DNA from: Pukyongiella litopenaei
Lineage (GTDB): Bacteria; Pseudomonadota; Alphaproteobacteria; Rhodobacterales; Rhodobacteraceae
Length of the DNA: 64,000 bases
NCBI RefSeq assembly: GCF_003008555.2
Contig: NZ_CP027665.1
Coordinates: 992,001 to 1,056,000, forward strand
Direction of reading: 5' to 3'
The position numbers were made by a program, and so were the translations under genes. This document shows, in pieces, positions 27,780-35,988 of this stretch. The notes beneath the pieces were generated by a model that saw only the letters and a program-made list of their open reading frames with translations, was not told the origin of the DNA and ran no database searches. The number at the start of each line of letters is the position of its first letter. Positions within the stretch are counted from its first letter, which is position 1.

Positions 27780-28916
27780 TCATTGCGGGAACCGCTCGGC
27801 GCGCGGTGCCAGGCCGGACGGGTCGAGCCCCTGGTCGATGATATCGCCCGGCACCGCCCGCCCCTCGGCCAGCGCGGCGGCGAGCCGCCCCAGCGCGGGC
27901 GCGGTCTGGATGCCATAGCCGCCCTGCCCCGCCAGCCAGAAAAACCCTTCGGCCCGCGGGTCATACCCGACCACCGGGCAACCGTCCGCCACGAAACTGC
28001 GCAGACCCGCCCAGGACCGCTCGATCCGGCGCACTGACAGTTCGCAGGCGGTTTCGATTCGATCCACAGCAATGGCGATATCCATGTCGTCGGGCCAGGC
28101 ATCGCAAGGCGGCGTCGGCGTTTCGTCAGCCGGTGAGATCAGCAGCTTGCCCGCTTCGGGCTTGAGATAGAACTGCTCTTCGATATCCACCAGCATGCGC
28201 AGTCCGGCCAGGTCCAGCCCGAACGGGGCCTCGACGATGGCGGCCGAGCGGCGCCTGGGCTGCAACCCGGTGGCGACCGCGCCGGCCATCGACCCCAGTT
28301 CGTCGGCCCAGGCTCCGGCGGCGTTGACGACGATCCCGGCCCTGATCGGTCCGGCGCGGGTCTCGATCTCCCACGCATCGCCAACCCGCGCCAGCCCGGT
28401 CACGCCCGCGCGCAGCCGCAGATCGCCGCCGGCGGCCCGGACCTGGCGCAGGAACCCCATGTGCAGAGCGTTCACGTCGATGTCGCGTGCGGCGTCATCC
28501 CACATCGCCGACACGGCGTAGCCATCGCGCAGCAGCGGACACAGCTCGCGCGCCCGCGCACCATCCACGACCTGCGCAGGGCCGTTCGGCCCGATCTCGT
28601 CCATCATCGCCTCGAGAGCCCCCAACTGGTCGGCCCGCGCCGGCATCACCATGCCGCGCGGCGTCAACAGCGGGTGATCGGCGAAGCCGGCGGGAGGCGA
28701 CAGATAGAACGCCTCGGATGCCCGCGACAGCGCCCGGATCGGCGCCGGCCCGTAGGTCATCGAGAACAGTGCCGCGGACCGCCCGGTGGCGTGATGCCCC
28801 GGCGCATCCTCCATTTCGAGCAGGACGACCCGCCCGCGCGCCCCGAGCGCCGCCGCAAACGAGGCCCCGGCGATCCCGGCCCCGACAATCGCGATGTCAA
28901 ACTGCTCTGCAGACAT
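27780..28916 (-). CDS. FAD-dependent amino-acid oxidase/dehydrogenase family protein (DAO fold)
   Basis: 378 aa from the ATG at 28916, which follows GGGGGAT; an ATG five codons upstream lacks a ribosome site. N-terminal FAD motif DIAIVGAGIAGASFAAALG and C-terminal WAGLRSFVADGCPVVGYDP...GQGGYGIQTAPALG are typical of the glycine oxidase/D-amino-acid dehydrogenase family. Lies upstream of the aromatic-CoA operon in the same orientation but separated by its promoter region, so it may be independent. Substrate is not predictable; oxidative removal of an N-alkyl group or an amine is usual in the family. Confidence 0.85.
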   Translation of the reverse strand: MSAEQFDIAIVGAGIAGASFAAALGARGRVVLLEMEDAPGHHATGRSAALFSMTYGPAPIRALSRASEAFYLSPPAGFADHPLLTPRGMVMPARADQLGALEAMMDEIGPNGPAQVVDGARARELCPLLRDGYAVSAMWDDAARDIDVNALHMGFLRQVRAAGGDLRLRAGVTGLARVGDAWEIETRAGPIRAGIVVNAAGAWADELGSMAGAVATGLQPRRRSAAIVEAPFGLDLAGLRMLVDIEEQFYLKPEAGKLLISPADETPTPPCDAWPDDMDIAIAVDRIETACELSVRRIERSWAGLRSFVADGCPVVGYDPRAEGFFWLAGQGGYGIQTAPALGRLAAALAEGRAVPGDIIDQGLDPSGLAPRAERFPQ

Positions 28917-29038
28917 CTGATCCCCCGTCATCTGCGATTCGACCGTCACGCTAACAGCAGATTTTCTTATCCGAAATCTCGATTTTCGTGTTCGAAAGTC
29001 TCTGGATACCGCACCCCGCCTTGCCCAACTCTGAACCC

Positions 29039-29308
29039 ATGGCCCACCGCGTCGACCACCCCCGCGACCTCGACTGCTATGTCTGCCGCGAGGGGCAGGA
29101 ATATGTCCATGCGATCGCGGGCGCGGCGACGATCCTGTTCGAACGCCACCGGCCGGTGCATCCGGCGACCGGCGAAAGCGCCTGTTTCGACAGCGCCCAG
29201 CCGCATCTCTGCCTGCCGCGCGGCGAGCAGGACGCGCGGATCCCGGTCGTCTGCGCCGGACCCGATACCGCGGCAAAGCTGCTCCAGAAATATGGCGAAA
29301 CGCCCTGA
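29039..29308 (+). CDS. Small hypothetical protein
   Basis: 89 aa from the ATG at 29039 (MAHRVDHPRD); an upstream in-frame start at 28988 is possible. No family recognised. It contains DCYVCREGQEY and several Cys, no signal peptide or membrane helix. The composition matches the GC-rich host rather than the foreign DNA that follows the tRNA. Ends 72 bp before tRNA-Pro. Existence as a protein is moderately supported by length and reading-frame composition only. Confidence 0.5.
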   Translation: MAHRVDHPRDLDCYVCREGQEYVHAIAGAATILFERHRPVHPATGESACFDSAQPHLCLPRGEQDARIPVVCAGPDTAAKLLQKYGETP

Positions 29309-29339
29309 CAGACGCACCGCGCGAGGCGCGATTTTGGCC

Positions 29340-29368
29340 TTGCGTTGCCCCCCGCGACCCGCTACCTG
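29340..29368 (+). promoter_or_regulatory. Promoter of tRNA-Pro
   Basis: TTGCGT and TACCTG hexamers 17 bp apart, 12 bp upstream of the tRNA 5' end. Close to the sigma70 consensus at both boxes and correctly spaced. Confidence 0.55.
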
Positions 29369-29380
29369 AACCGGCACGGT

Positions 29381-29457
29381 CGGAGTGTAGCTCAGCCTGG
29401 TAGAGCACTGTCTTCGGGAGGCAGGGGTCGTGAGTTCGAATCTCGCCACTCCGACCA
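29381..29457 (+). tRNA. tRNA-Pro (anticodon CGG)
   Basis: 77 nt with encoded CCA. Acceptor arms CGGAGTG/CACTCCG pair fully, the D arm reads GCTCAGCCTGGTAGAGC, the anticodon stem CTGTC/GGCAG closes loop TTCGGGA with anticodon CGG (codon CCG), and the T arm has GTTCGAATC. An integrase gene begins about 130 bp downstream, the classic arrangement when a tRNA 3' end is used as an attachment site. Confidence 0.97.
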
Positions 29458-29589
29458 ACTTAACTGCACATGGTATCAAACGCTTGCGCGCGTGACACTT
29501 ATCTCGTGTCATTGAGTGCGCAATCGTCCGCTGCGGCTCCGCTGCACTCACCGAGTCGCACAGCCCTGCAACGCACGGAGATGCAGCAG

Positions 29590-30351
29590 ATGGCAACGGT
29601 GGTGAAGCGGCCAAGCGGCAAGTGGCAAGCGACGGTGCGCAGCGGTGGAGCAAGCCGCAGCAAGTCGTTCACGATGCGCACAGATGCGGTGAGGTGGTCA
29701 CGTGAGACAGAGTTACAAGCAGAGCGCGGCGAGTTGCATGACACTCGCGCGCCCGTTGCCACGGCGATATCACTCGGTCAAATACTTGAAAGGTTCCGTG
29801 ATCAGGTCACGCCGACGCGCGCGCACGCAGATGTTGAACGGTGGCGCATTGATGCGATGAGACGCACGAAGCTGGCATGGACGACACTGGACAAGTTGAC
29901 CGCAGCCGACGTGGCGAAACACCGAGATGCACGGTTGAAAAAAGTGAAGCCGGGAACCGTGGTCCGTGAGTTATCGTTGCTGCAGTCAGCCATCGACCTT
30001 GCATGCGATGAGTGGCATCAAGCAAAGCACTTGCCGAACGGCAATCCACTTCGACAGGTAGGCAGGACGCGCGTTGATGACCGACGTGAGCGCAGGCTGC
30101 GACCGGGCGAGTGGCAGCAGTTGCTTGATGCCATCGACGACAGGCGATCACCGCTGATGCGTCCGCTTGTCGTGCTTGCCCTAGAAACCGGCATGCGGCG
30201 CGGTGAGTTGCTGTCGTTGCAGTGGAAGAACGTGGATCTCGACAGGCGAACTGCGCTGTTGCCAAAGACGAAAAATGGCCATGCCAGGACGGTGCCATTG
30301 TCGCCCCTCGCCGCCGAGACGCTGGCCAAGTTGCAACGCACTGATACGCGG
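29590..30351 (+). pseudogene. Tyrosine recombinase (integrase), C-terminus lost, interrupted by IS256-family element
   Basis: 254 codons from the ATG at 29590 (GGAG upstream). N-terminal AP2-like arm (KRPSGKWQATVRSGG), core-binding region, then the first catalytic Arg in LALETGMRRGELLSLQWKNVDL. The IS inserts just after QRTDTR. Rejoining the flanks does not restore the HxxR and Tyr motifs: it yields about 27 codons and a stop, so the gene was already truncated. Codon use is less GC-biased than the host genes. It sits 130 bp after tRNA-Pro and marks a degraded integrative element. Confidence 0.85.
30344..30351. repeat. Left 8-bp target-site duplication of the IS256-family insertion
   Basis: ATACGCGG, repeated exactly at 31681-31688. 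An 8-bp duplication is normal for IS256-family elements. Confidence 0.9.
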
Positions 30352-31680
30352 GGGAGTGTCCTGAAATCTGTGTATCTGGCCCGGCCCATGCGGTTTCAGA
30401 TACTCAAGCGTCGAAGCGCTCGCCGAACATTATGGCGAACTGATTGCGGGCTGCAAACCATTCCCGGACGTTTCGGCCATCCTTTTCGAACTTGCGGATT
30501 GCCAGGTAGATCAGCTTGGTCGCGGCCTCGTCGGTCGGGAAGGAACCCCGCGTCTTGATCGATTTGCGGATCACGCGGTTCAGGCTTTCTATGGCATTCG
30601 TCGTGTAAATGATCTTCCGGATCGCCGGATCGAAGGCAAAGAACGGGATCACCTCCTGCCATGCCCGGCGCCAGGCCGGGGCGATGGACGCGTATTTCCC
30701 GGCCCATTTCTCCTCGAAGGCGTCGAGCTCAGCTTCAGCCAAATCGGCGGTCGGGGCGCTGTAAATCCGGCGCAGATCGGCGGCCACGACCTTGCGGTCC
30801 TTCCAGGAGCAGAAGTTCAGAGAATGGCGCACCAGATGCACGATGCATGTCTGGACCATGGCGTCCGGGAAGGCCGCCGTGATCGCTTCGGGGAAGCCCT
30901 TGAGCCCGTCGACGACGGCGATCAGGATGTCCTGCACGCCCCGGTTCTTCAACTCGTTCATCACCGAGAGCCAGAACTTGGCACCCTCATTCTCGGCGAT
31001 CCACAGGCCCAGAACCTCACGGCTCCCATCACGGGTGACGCCCAAGGCGACGTAGACCGCCTTGTTCTTCACCGTTCGGCTGTCGGCATCACGGATCTTC
31101 ACCCGCAGCGCGTCGAAGATCACGATGGGATACATCCGGTCCAGCGCGCGGCTCTGCCATTCCCTGACCTCGTCCAGAACGGCGTCGGTGACGCGGCTGA
31201 TCAGGTCGGGGGAAACCTTCAGGCCGTAAAGATCGAGCAGGTGGGCCTGGATGTCCCGCACCGTCAGCCCGGCCGCATAAAGCCCGACGATCTTGTCATC
31301 GATTCCATCGATCCGGGTCTGGCCCTTCTTCACCAGCTCCGGCTCGAAGCTGCTGTCGCGGTCGCGGGGCACCGCCAGCGGCAGTTCGCCGTCCTGACCC
31401 TTCAGCACCTTGGTCGAGGCGCCATTCCGGCGGTTGGTCTGACCGGGTGGAGCGTCTTTGCCTTCCTCGTAGCCAAGATGCGCTGTCAGTTCGGCACCCA
31501 GCATCCGCTCCATGAGCTTGATCTTCAGCTCTTTCATCAGCCCGGCATCGCCGAGCAGGTCTTCAGGGCGCTCCACGCCCTTCAACAGTTCGTCCAGAAT
31601 TTCTTTCGAGATGCTCATTCATGCTTCCTTTCGGTGAAGCATGAACCGGATCAGTCATACACAGAAGATCGGACACTCTC
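30352..31680 (-). mobile_element. Complete IS256-family insertion sequence (1329 bp)
   Basis: The ends are imperfect inverted repeats: GGGAGTGTCCTGAAATCTGT at the left and GAGAGTGTCCGATCTTCTGT at the right (reverse strand), and both continue GTAT. A perfect 8-bp direct repeat flanks the element. One intact transposase fills most of it. Intact ends and transposase indicate a recent, possibly active element. Confidence 0.93.
30404..31618 (-). CDS. IS256-family transposase
   Basis: 404 aa, full length for the family (Transposase_mut type). Starts MSISKEILDELLKGVERPED with the zinc-free N-domain, then LGYEEGKDAPPG and the RNG stretch. The DDE triad lies in YPIVIFDALRVKI (first Asp), AVVDGLKGFPEAI (second Asp) and the late YTTNAIESLNRVIRK (Glu). 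No frameshift. Catalyses copy-out/paste-in transposition of the surrounding element. Confidence 0.96.
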   Translation of the reverse strand: MSISKEILDELLKGVERPEDLLGDAGLMKELKIKLMERMLGAELTAHLGYEEGKDAPPGQTNRRNGASTKVLKGQDGELPLAVPRDRDSSFEPELVKKGQTRIDGIDDKIVGLYAAGLTVRDIQAHLLDLYGLKVSPDLISRVTDAVLDEVREWQSRALDRMYPIVIFDALRVKIRDADSRTVKNKAVYVALGVTRDGSREVLGLWIAENEGAKFWLSVMNELKNRGVQDILIAVVDGLKGFPEAITAAFPDAMVQTCIVHLVRHSLNFCSWKDRKVVAADLRRIYSAPTADLAEAELDAFEEKWAGKYASIAPAWRRAWQEVIPFFAFDPAIRKIIYTTNAIESLNRVIRKSIKTRGSFPTDEAATKLIYLAIRKFEKDGRNVREWFAARNQFAIMFGERFDA

Positions 31681-31688
31681 ATACGCGG
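31681..31688. repeat. Right 8-bp target-site duplication of the IS256-family insertion
   Basis: ATACGCGG, identical to 30344-30351. Confidence 0.9.
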
Positions 31689-31828
31689 TGCTTACCCTTG
31701 GCACCTCGCCACTTCCGTTCGTTCGCATTGGTCGCGCGGTTCGTTACCGCCTGCGCGATGTCGTAGAGTGTGAGCGGCGTGGTCTGGTTGCGCAACGAAC
31801 ACGAGGCGAGAAGGAAATACCGCGATGA
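31688..31828 (+). pseudogene. C-terminal half of an excisionase/AlpA-like helix-turn-helix protein
   Basis: 46 codons: LGTSPLPFVRIGRAVRYRLRD is the wing and second half of the HTH_17/excisionase domain, ending EKEIPR and a stop. The first helices are missing, because the upstream boundary is the integrase remnant. The stop overlaps the ATG of the next small frame (ATGA), as expected for neighbouring genes of an integrative element. It shows that integrase and excisionase sequence were joined by a deletion before the IS arrived. Confidence 0.6.
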
Positions 31829-31983
31829 ACCCGCTCGCTGACCAGTTGGCCACGTTCGACGTGCACCCCGATGACCGCGCGTTACTCGACAAGATCGCTA
31901 CCCGGTACTCACATACGACCGAAAGCGGTTGCTTCACCCAAGGGCGAGACGGTGATGAACCTCGCGCTCATGCGCCAGATTGA
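31825..31983 (+). pseudogene. Start of an unidentified mobile-element gene, truncated
   Basis: 52 codons from an ATG with GAGAAGGAA upstream and a 4-nt overlap with the excisionase-like tail. The opening MNPLADQLATFDVHPDDRAL looks like a genuine N-terminus; after about codon 33 the DNA changes into an IS3-type fragment in another frame, so the tail is out-of-frame junk. The parent family is not recognised. Confidence 0.45.
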
Positions 31984-32002
31984 TGAACAATTCCTTGAGA
32001 CA
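31934..32002 (+). pseudogene. Fragment of an IS3-family transposase (OrfB)
   Basis: 23 codons reading PKGETVMNLALMRQIDEQF and LET match the region of IS3-family OrfB proteins just before the PFYGSRQM motif. Both sides are unrelated, so only a short scar of a former element remains. Different subgroup from the IS3-family element at 33124-34376. Confidence 0.6.
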
Positions 32003-32191
32003 GCAAGCACGCCGAACCCGGCTACCAAAATCCAACCCGCAGACTCACGTTATGAACGTGGGACCAGCAGGGGGCAGGTCAGCTGCAGGAAACCCAACGA
32101 AACGATGCCCCAGGCACACAGAAACGAACCGCGGCGCCGCTGATCAGAATTATGCTTGTTCCCCACGCCAATGACGGATAAACCCGCCGGC

Positions 32192-32281
32192 GGAGACGTG
32201 GCCGAGTGGTCGAAGGCGCTCCCCTGCTAAGGGAGTAAACGGGGAACCGTTTCGAGGGTTCGAATCCCTTCGTCTCCGCCA
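32192..32281 (+). tRNA. tRNA-Ser (anticodon GCT)
   Basis: 90 nt with encoded CCA and a long variable arm, as expected for Ser. Acceptor GGAGACG/CGTCTCC, anticodon stem CTCCC/GGGAG, loop CTGCTAA with anticodon GCT (codons AGC/AGU), T arm GGTTCGAATCC. Upstream TTGTTC with TAAACC 17 bp later could be its promoter. A second integrase remnant starts 95 bp downstream, so this tRNA was probably also used as an attachment site. Confidence 0.97.
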
Positions 32282-32343
32282 TTTCACGGCTAACCTGCTG
32301 ATATAAAACGATACTGGTTTTCGGGAAGGCCGAAATCCGCGCC

Positions 32344-32366
32344 CTGGTACAGTCAACTGGTACAGT
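32344..32366. repeat. Direct repeat before the second integrase
   Basis: CTGGTACAGT occurs twice with a 13-bp period (32344-32353 and 32357-32366), between the tRNA-Ser and the integrase start. Could be recombinase arm-binding repeats; function is inference. Confidence 0.4.
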
Positions 32367-32376
32367 GAGGGCAAGG

Positions 32377-33123
32377 ATGGCCACGATACCAAGGCTGGTT
32401 ACACGCGGGCGAACCTTCTATTTTCGCGCCTCGGTTCCACAGGATTTGTGGGATGCTGCGGGCCGAAAAGAGGTTAAGATTTCGTTAAGGACTGCTGAGC
32501 GATCATTGGCTCTCATGCGATGCCGCACGATCAGCAATCATGTTGATCTCGTGGTGACGGAGGCGCGGAGGATGGTTCAGGGTCAGGACACAGCAATAGA
32601 TCAGGCGATCCGCGACTATTTCCGTGAGGCGCTGGACTGGGGTCAGGAGTTTGCCGACATCTTCGCGCCCGAAGCTGAGGTGGATGTTGAGGATTGCATC
32701 GCCACCCTTGAGACACGGCTCGCCCTCCTTCGTCGGCGTCTTGCGGTCCGCTTCTGCGCGAAGACCTGTTCATCCTGCTGGACGCGCTTGGGGACGATCC
32801 CCGCGCCCTCAGGGATCGGGCCTTGCTGCTGATCGGGTGGGCAGGTGGTTTTCGATCCTCCGAGTTGGTTGGACTTGATCTGAATGATGTCGAAGAGGTC
32901 CGGGAAGGGCGAGTGCTGCACCTGCGCCGCTCCAAAACCGATCAGATGGGGCAAGGCCGCAAGATCGGCATTCCGCTTGGTCGAACCCGCCATTGCCCAG
33001 TCGCCGCGTTGTCGGCGTGGCTGGGTATCCTCAACAAGGACGAAGGCCCAATCTTTCGCCCCGTTGACCGCCACGGGAATGTGCAACCCGACCGCTTGCG
33101 CGCCGACGCCGTGTCCACCATCC
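32377..33123 (+). pseudogene. Second tyrosine integrase, frameshifted and cut by an IS3-family element
   Basis: From the ATG at 32377 the first about 120 codons read MATIPRLVTRGRTFYFRASV (DUF6538-type arm domain of integrases). Near 32740 the frame changes to LLREDLFILLDALGDDPRAL, then GWAGGFRSSELVGLDLNDVE with the first catalytic Arg region. The core-binding domain is largely missing, so an internal deletion and frameshift are both present. The IS inserts before the HxxR/Tyr motifs and no continuation was found beyond it. Not functional. Confidence 0.85.
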
Positions 33124-33149
33124 TGGAGTTCCCCCGGTTTGGTAGACGG

Positions 33150-34013
33150 TTATGGGCTTAGAGATTCCAGCCCTTCAGCAGCGGTCCTTTCATAGTTGAT
33201 CGGTGACTTATACCCCAAAGCCGAATGTCGGCGAGAGGGGTTGTACCAGCCTTCGATGAACTCGAAGCAGGCAACGCGGGCCTCGGCCTTGGTGCGGAAC
33301 TTCCTGCGTTCGAGCAACTCACATTCGAGGGTGGCGAAGAAGCTCTCGCACATGGCGTTGTCGTAACAATCGCCCACCGATCCCATCGACGGCCTGACAC
33401 CCATTTCCTTGCAGCGCAGCCCAAAGGCGACCGACGTGTATTGCGACCCCTGATCCGAATGATGGATCACACTCGATGGCTTTCGCTGCGTGACGGCCAT
33501 GTTCATCGCATCCAGTACCAGTTGCGTTCTCTGCCGTGTGCCCATGGCCCAGCCGACAACACGGCGGCTGAAGGCATCCAGTACGACAGCCAGATACAGA
33601 AAGCCCGCCCAGGTCGGCACAAAGGTGATGTCGGCCACCCAAAGCACGTTCGGCGCATCAGCATAGAAGTTGCGATCCACCAGATCGGCGGCAGGGCGCA
33701 CCCTTGGATTACGTTCGGTGGTCACCACGAACTTGCGTCGGCTGACGCCTCTCAAGCCCTTGGCTAGCATCAGCCGCTCGACACGCTTGCGACCAACGAA
33801 GATGCCTTCATCGGCCAGCTCGGCGTGAATGCGGGGCGCCCCATAGGTCTCTTTCGATGCCTTGTGGATCGTCGCGATCCGCTTGCTCAACGCCTCATCG
33901 GCAACCTGGCGAACACTCGGCGGGCGGCTGTGATAGGCATAGAACCCGCTGCGGGACACCCCCAGCGTGCGTGACATCATCTGGATCGGGTACTCGGCCT
34001 GATTTGCGGTCAT
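33150..34013 (-). CDS. IS3-family transposase OrfB
   Basis: 287 aa from the ATG at 34013. Integrase-like rve domain with DDE residues in VLWVADITFVPT (first Asp), VIHHSDQGSQYTS (second Asp) and FFATLECELLERRKF (Glu); the C-terminal YNPSRRHSALGYKSP is the family hallmark. The homologous frame extends upstream of this ATG (RRDIAQVFEF), showing the active product is normally an OrfAB fusion made by -1 frameshifting at the AAAA run at 34044-34047. Confidence 0.95.
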   Translation of the reverse strand: MTANQAEYPIQMMSRTLGVSRSGFYAYHSRPPSVRQVADEALSKRIATIHKASKETYGAPRIHAELADEGIFVGRKRVERLMLAKGLRGVSRRKFVVTTERNPRVRPAADLVDRNFYADAPNVLWVADITFVPTWAGFLYLAVVLDAFSRRVVGWAMGTRQRTQLVLDAMNMAVTQRKPSSVIHHSDQGSQYTSVAFGLRCKEMGVRPSMGSVGDCYDNAMCESFFATLECELLERRKFRTKAEARVACFEFIEGWYNPSRRHSALGYKSPINYERTAAEGLESLSP

Positions 34014-34321
34014 GAACTCGAAGACCTGCGCGATGTCACGTCGTTTTGTGCAAACCAGGCCGCGGCCTTTGAGAGGATATCGCGCTCCTGGCGCAACTGC
34101 TTCACCTCACGCCGAAGCTGGCGCAGCTCGTCACGTTCTGCACTGGTCAGGCTGCTCGGATCATCACCATCATCGGCAGTTGCCTGCCTGACCCACTCGT
34201 GGATCGTGGCAGCGCAGGGTTCATACTCCCGCGCCAAACTTTCAACACTGCGCCCGGTGCGCACAAGCGCAACCATCTGCTCCCTGAATTCCGCAGGGTA
34301 CGGGTTCCTCGTTCTCGGCAT
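34010..34321 (-). CDS. IS3-family transposase OrfA
   Basis: 103 aa from the ATG at 34321 (MPRTRNPYPAEFREQMV). HTH_Tnp_1 domain (AREYEPCAATIHEWVRQ) followed by a leucine-zipper coiled coil (LRQLRREVKQLRQERDILSKA). Overlaps orfB by 4 nt. It binds the terminal repeats and regulates transposition. Confidence 0.94.
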   Translation of the reverse strand: MPRTRNPYPAEFREQMVALVRTGRSVESLAREYEPCAATIHEWVRQATADDGDDPSSLTSAERDELRQLRREVKQLRQERDILSKAAAWFAQNDVTSRRSSSS

Positions 34322-34376
34322 GACAAACACTCTCCTTCATCAGTGAAAAGGTGTCCATCAAACCGGGGGAACTCCA

Positions 34377-34668
34377 ACTCCACTTTGGGAAGTACTTAGG
34401 CATTACCAGGAAGCGTAAGAGGCCACCGACAGCCGCACGACAGGCTGCCAACTTCTTCAGCCGTGAGTGATCTGACAAACCACGGCTTGCGGCCCGAAGC
34501 AGCCGTATCAGCGGCTCTCCGCGAGTGGCCGGTTTCAGCCCAAAGACGACATTGATCTGATCTACTCGAGTCGGGACAAAAAATGCCGCCAAACTTTCCA
34601 TCAACTCTCAAGGAACCCGTATACTCGATTTAGTGTCGCAATAAGTCCTTGGAAAAAACCCGGCGCGG
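34377..34668. other. Intergenic debris between IS3 and IS630 elements
   Basis: 292 bp. Open frames exist on the minus strand (for example one ending near the IS3 right end) but none resembles a known family, and no continuation of the integrase is seen. Mixed composition. Nothing identifiable. Confidence 0.5.
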
Positions 34669-35084
34669 TTACCTGAGCCAATCTTCGCGCTGTCGCCTTA
34701 CCTTGGCGTGGCGGCGCTCGGTGGCAACCAGTGTCTTTTTTCATACGTGTAGCCAAGCTTGCGAAGGAACTTGCCGATGGCGTTGGGGTGGGCCTGTACC
34801 CCAGTTGCGGCGAGCAGGGCCGCAGCAAGTTCGGACATCGTGATATCACCGTCCTGGCCGATGATCTCGGCAAAGAAGGCCCGGTGCGGGTCGAGCTTTC
34901 CCTTCCCCCTGGGGCGGCCCTGCGGCGCTACTCGCGCCTGACCCGTGCGCCGAATGGACCGTGCCCATCGCGCACCGGTCGCCGGTGACAGCGTCAGTCG
35001 CAACGCTGCCGCCCGCCCGCTTAACCCATCTTCAATCAATCTCTTAAACCGCGCCCGAAGCGCCTCAGGCAAAGGTGCCGACAT
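34669..35084 (-). pseudogene. IS630-family transposase remnant
   Basis: Starts at an ATG behind CAGGAGG with MSAPLPEALRARFKRLIEDG and a helix-turn-helix, then LGYTYEK. At the A6 run (34735-34740) the frame must slip -1 to continue as KKTLVATERRHAKVRRQRED and WLR before a stop at 34669. In IS630-type elements a slippery A run at this point can be programmed, but here the DDE domain is absent, so the element is truncated. Confidence 0.75.
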
Positions 35085-35589
35085 GATCCATCCTCCTGAA
35101 AAAGAGGATTCACAAAATCAGCGGGATGGGAATCCCTGCGATTCAGGTTTCAGGTGGAACGCTTTAGCTCACAGTTCCTTGCCCTGCTTCACTGCGTTCC
35201 CCCTCTGGGTTGTGGACGAGATCCAAACCGCACAAGGGCGATTGCATCGTGGCAAGCCGCACCTTGGACACTGACGCTGCTATCAGTGAATTGGTCCGCT
35301 TGGCAACTTACACCGGCTGAATGTCACGCGGCGAAGACGGCGCAGAGAGGTTCGCCGCCCGGCCTGCCCCGGGATCGGGCATCGCCGCGCATTGGGTGGC
35401 CGGCACGCCAATCATGTCCCGATGGCCAGCCGGGTCCGGCCGCGTAAAGACCAACGAACCCGCCGGGGTCCGTGGCCCAGCCGTTTGCGGGATTGGATAG
35501 TGTCAGGGTTTACCTGCACTTGCGCTCCAACAGCCAAACCGGATTGGCGACTTCGATCATCTAGGACGATGCGGACAACGGAACCGGCG
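35085..35589. other. Gene-free stretch between the IS630 remnant and soxS
   Basis: 505 bp with no supportable gene. It probably includes the outer end of the IS630 element (near GGGATGGGAATCCC, 35121-35134) and unrelated filler. In related bacteria soxR lies next to soxS; no ArsR-type helix-turn-helix coding was found here on either strand. Confidence 0.5.
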
Positions 35590-35946
35590 TCACTCGGTTT
35601 TGGGGGCGCCCTGATCCGCCCGATCCAGGATCTGCGACAGGCGGAACCAGAAGAACTCGGACCCCATGTATCCTTCGAGCCGGCCGCGTTCGGCGCCGTC
35701 CTCGACCAGCACGAAGGTCGGCGTGAAGATGACCGGCGAGGCAAAGGTTATGTCCGCGGGCAGGTTGTGGATATCGGCCCGGCGCAGGGGGGCGCGGCGG
35801 CCTTCCTCGGTCTTGGGATAGGCGGGTGCGATTTCGGCATTCCACCTTGCGCACCATTCACAGCCCTCGCGTTCGACCATGACCAGTTCCATCGCGCCGG
35901 CCGTCAGCGGGAATACGATCAGCAAGAAGGCCAGAACACGGAGCAT
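35590..35946 (-). CDS. soxS: SoxS periplasmic thioredoxin-like protein
   Basis: 118 aa from the ATG at 35946, giving a clean signal peptide (MLRVLAFLLIVFPLTAGA); in-frame starts at 35976 and 35979 are possible but would put the divergent control motif inside the gene. Thioredoxin-like redox site CEWC (REGCEWCARWN), followed by FTPTFVLVEDG with the cis-Pro. SoxS keeps the SoxYZ sulphur carrier in an active state by reducing it in the periplasm. Divergent from soxVW, the usual layout, but soxR is missing beyond its 3' end. Confidence 0.88.
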   Translation of the reverse strand: MLRVLAFLLIVFPLTAGAMELVMVEREGCEWCARWNAEIAPAYPKTEEGRRAPLRRADIHNLPADITFASPVIFTPTFVLVEDGAERGRLEGYMGSEFFWFRLSQILDRADQGAPKTE

Positions 35947-35973
35947 GGGAGAGCCGATTGACGTCCAAACACG

Positions 35974-35988
35974 CATCACATATTCATG
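35974..35988. promoter_or_regulatory. Candidate SoxR-type site in the soxS-soxV intergenic region
   Basis: Reverse strand reads CATGAATATGTGATG; a closely similar word, CATGAAAAATATGTGTTG, occurs upstream of soxX (37442-37459). SoxR of Paracoccus-type systems binds exactly these two intergenic regions. Sharing of the word is seen; binding is inferred. Confidence 0.4.

Larger units (their letters stand above)
33124..34376 (-). mobile_element. IS3-family insertion sequence (1253 bp)
   Basis: Termini match as inverted repeats: TGGAGTTCCCCCGGTTTG at both ends (18 bp exact), beginning TG and ending CA as IS3 elements do. It holds orfA and orfB in the usual overlapping order. No matching 3-4-bp target duplication is visible (TCC on the left, ACT on the right), so one flank was probably lost or rearranged after insertion. 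Confidence 0.92.

Noticed and set aside
31702-31715. Possible attR copy of the tRNA-Pro 3' end (CTCGCCACT then TCCG)
   Set aside because: Only nine bases match exactly, it lies inside the excisionase-like coding tail, and the T-arm is missing; chance similarity is likelier.
34242-34604. 120-codon minus-strand frame beside the IS3 right end
   Set aside because: It crosses the IS end into orfA in the wrong frame, has no ribosome site and matches no known family.
35121-35134. GGGATGGGAATCCC as a CRISPR-like or att repeat
   Set aside because: It is a single occurrence with no spacer pattern. At most it is part of an IS630-type end. No CRISPR array is present in the window.
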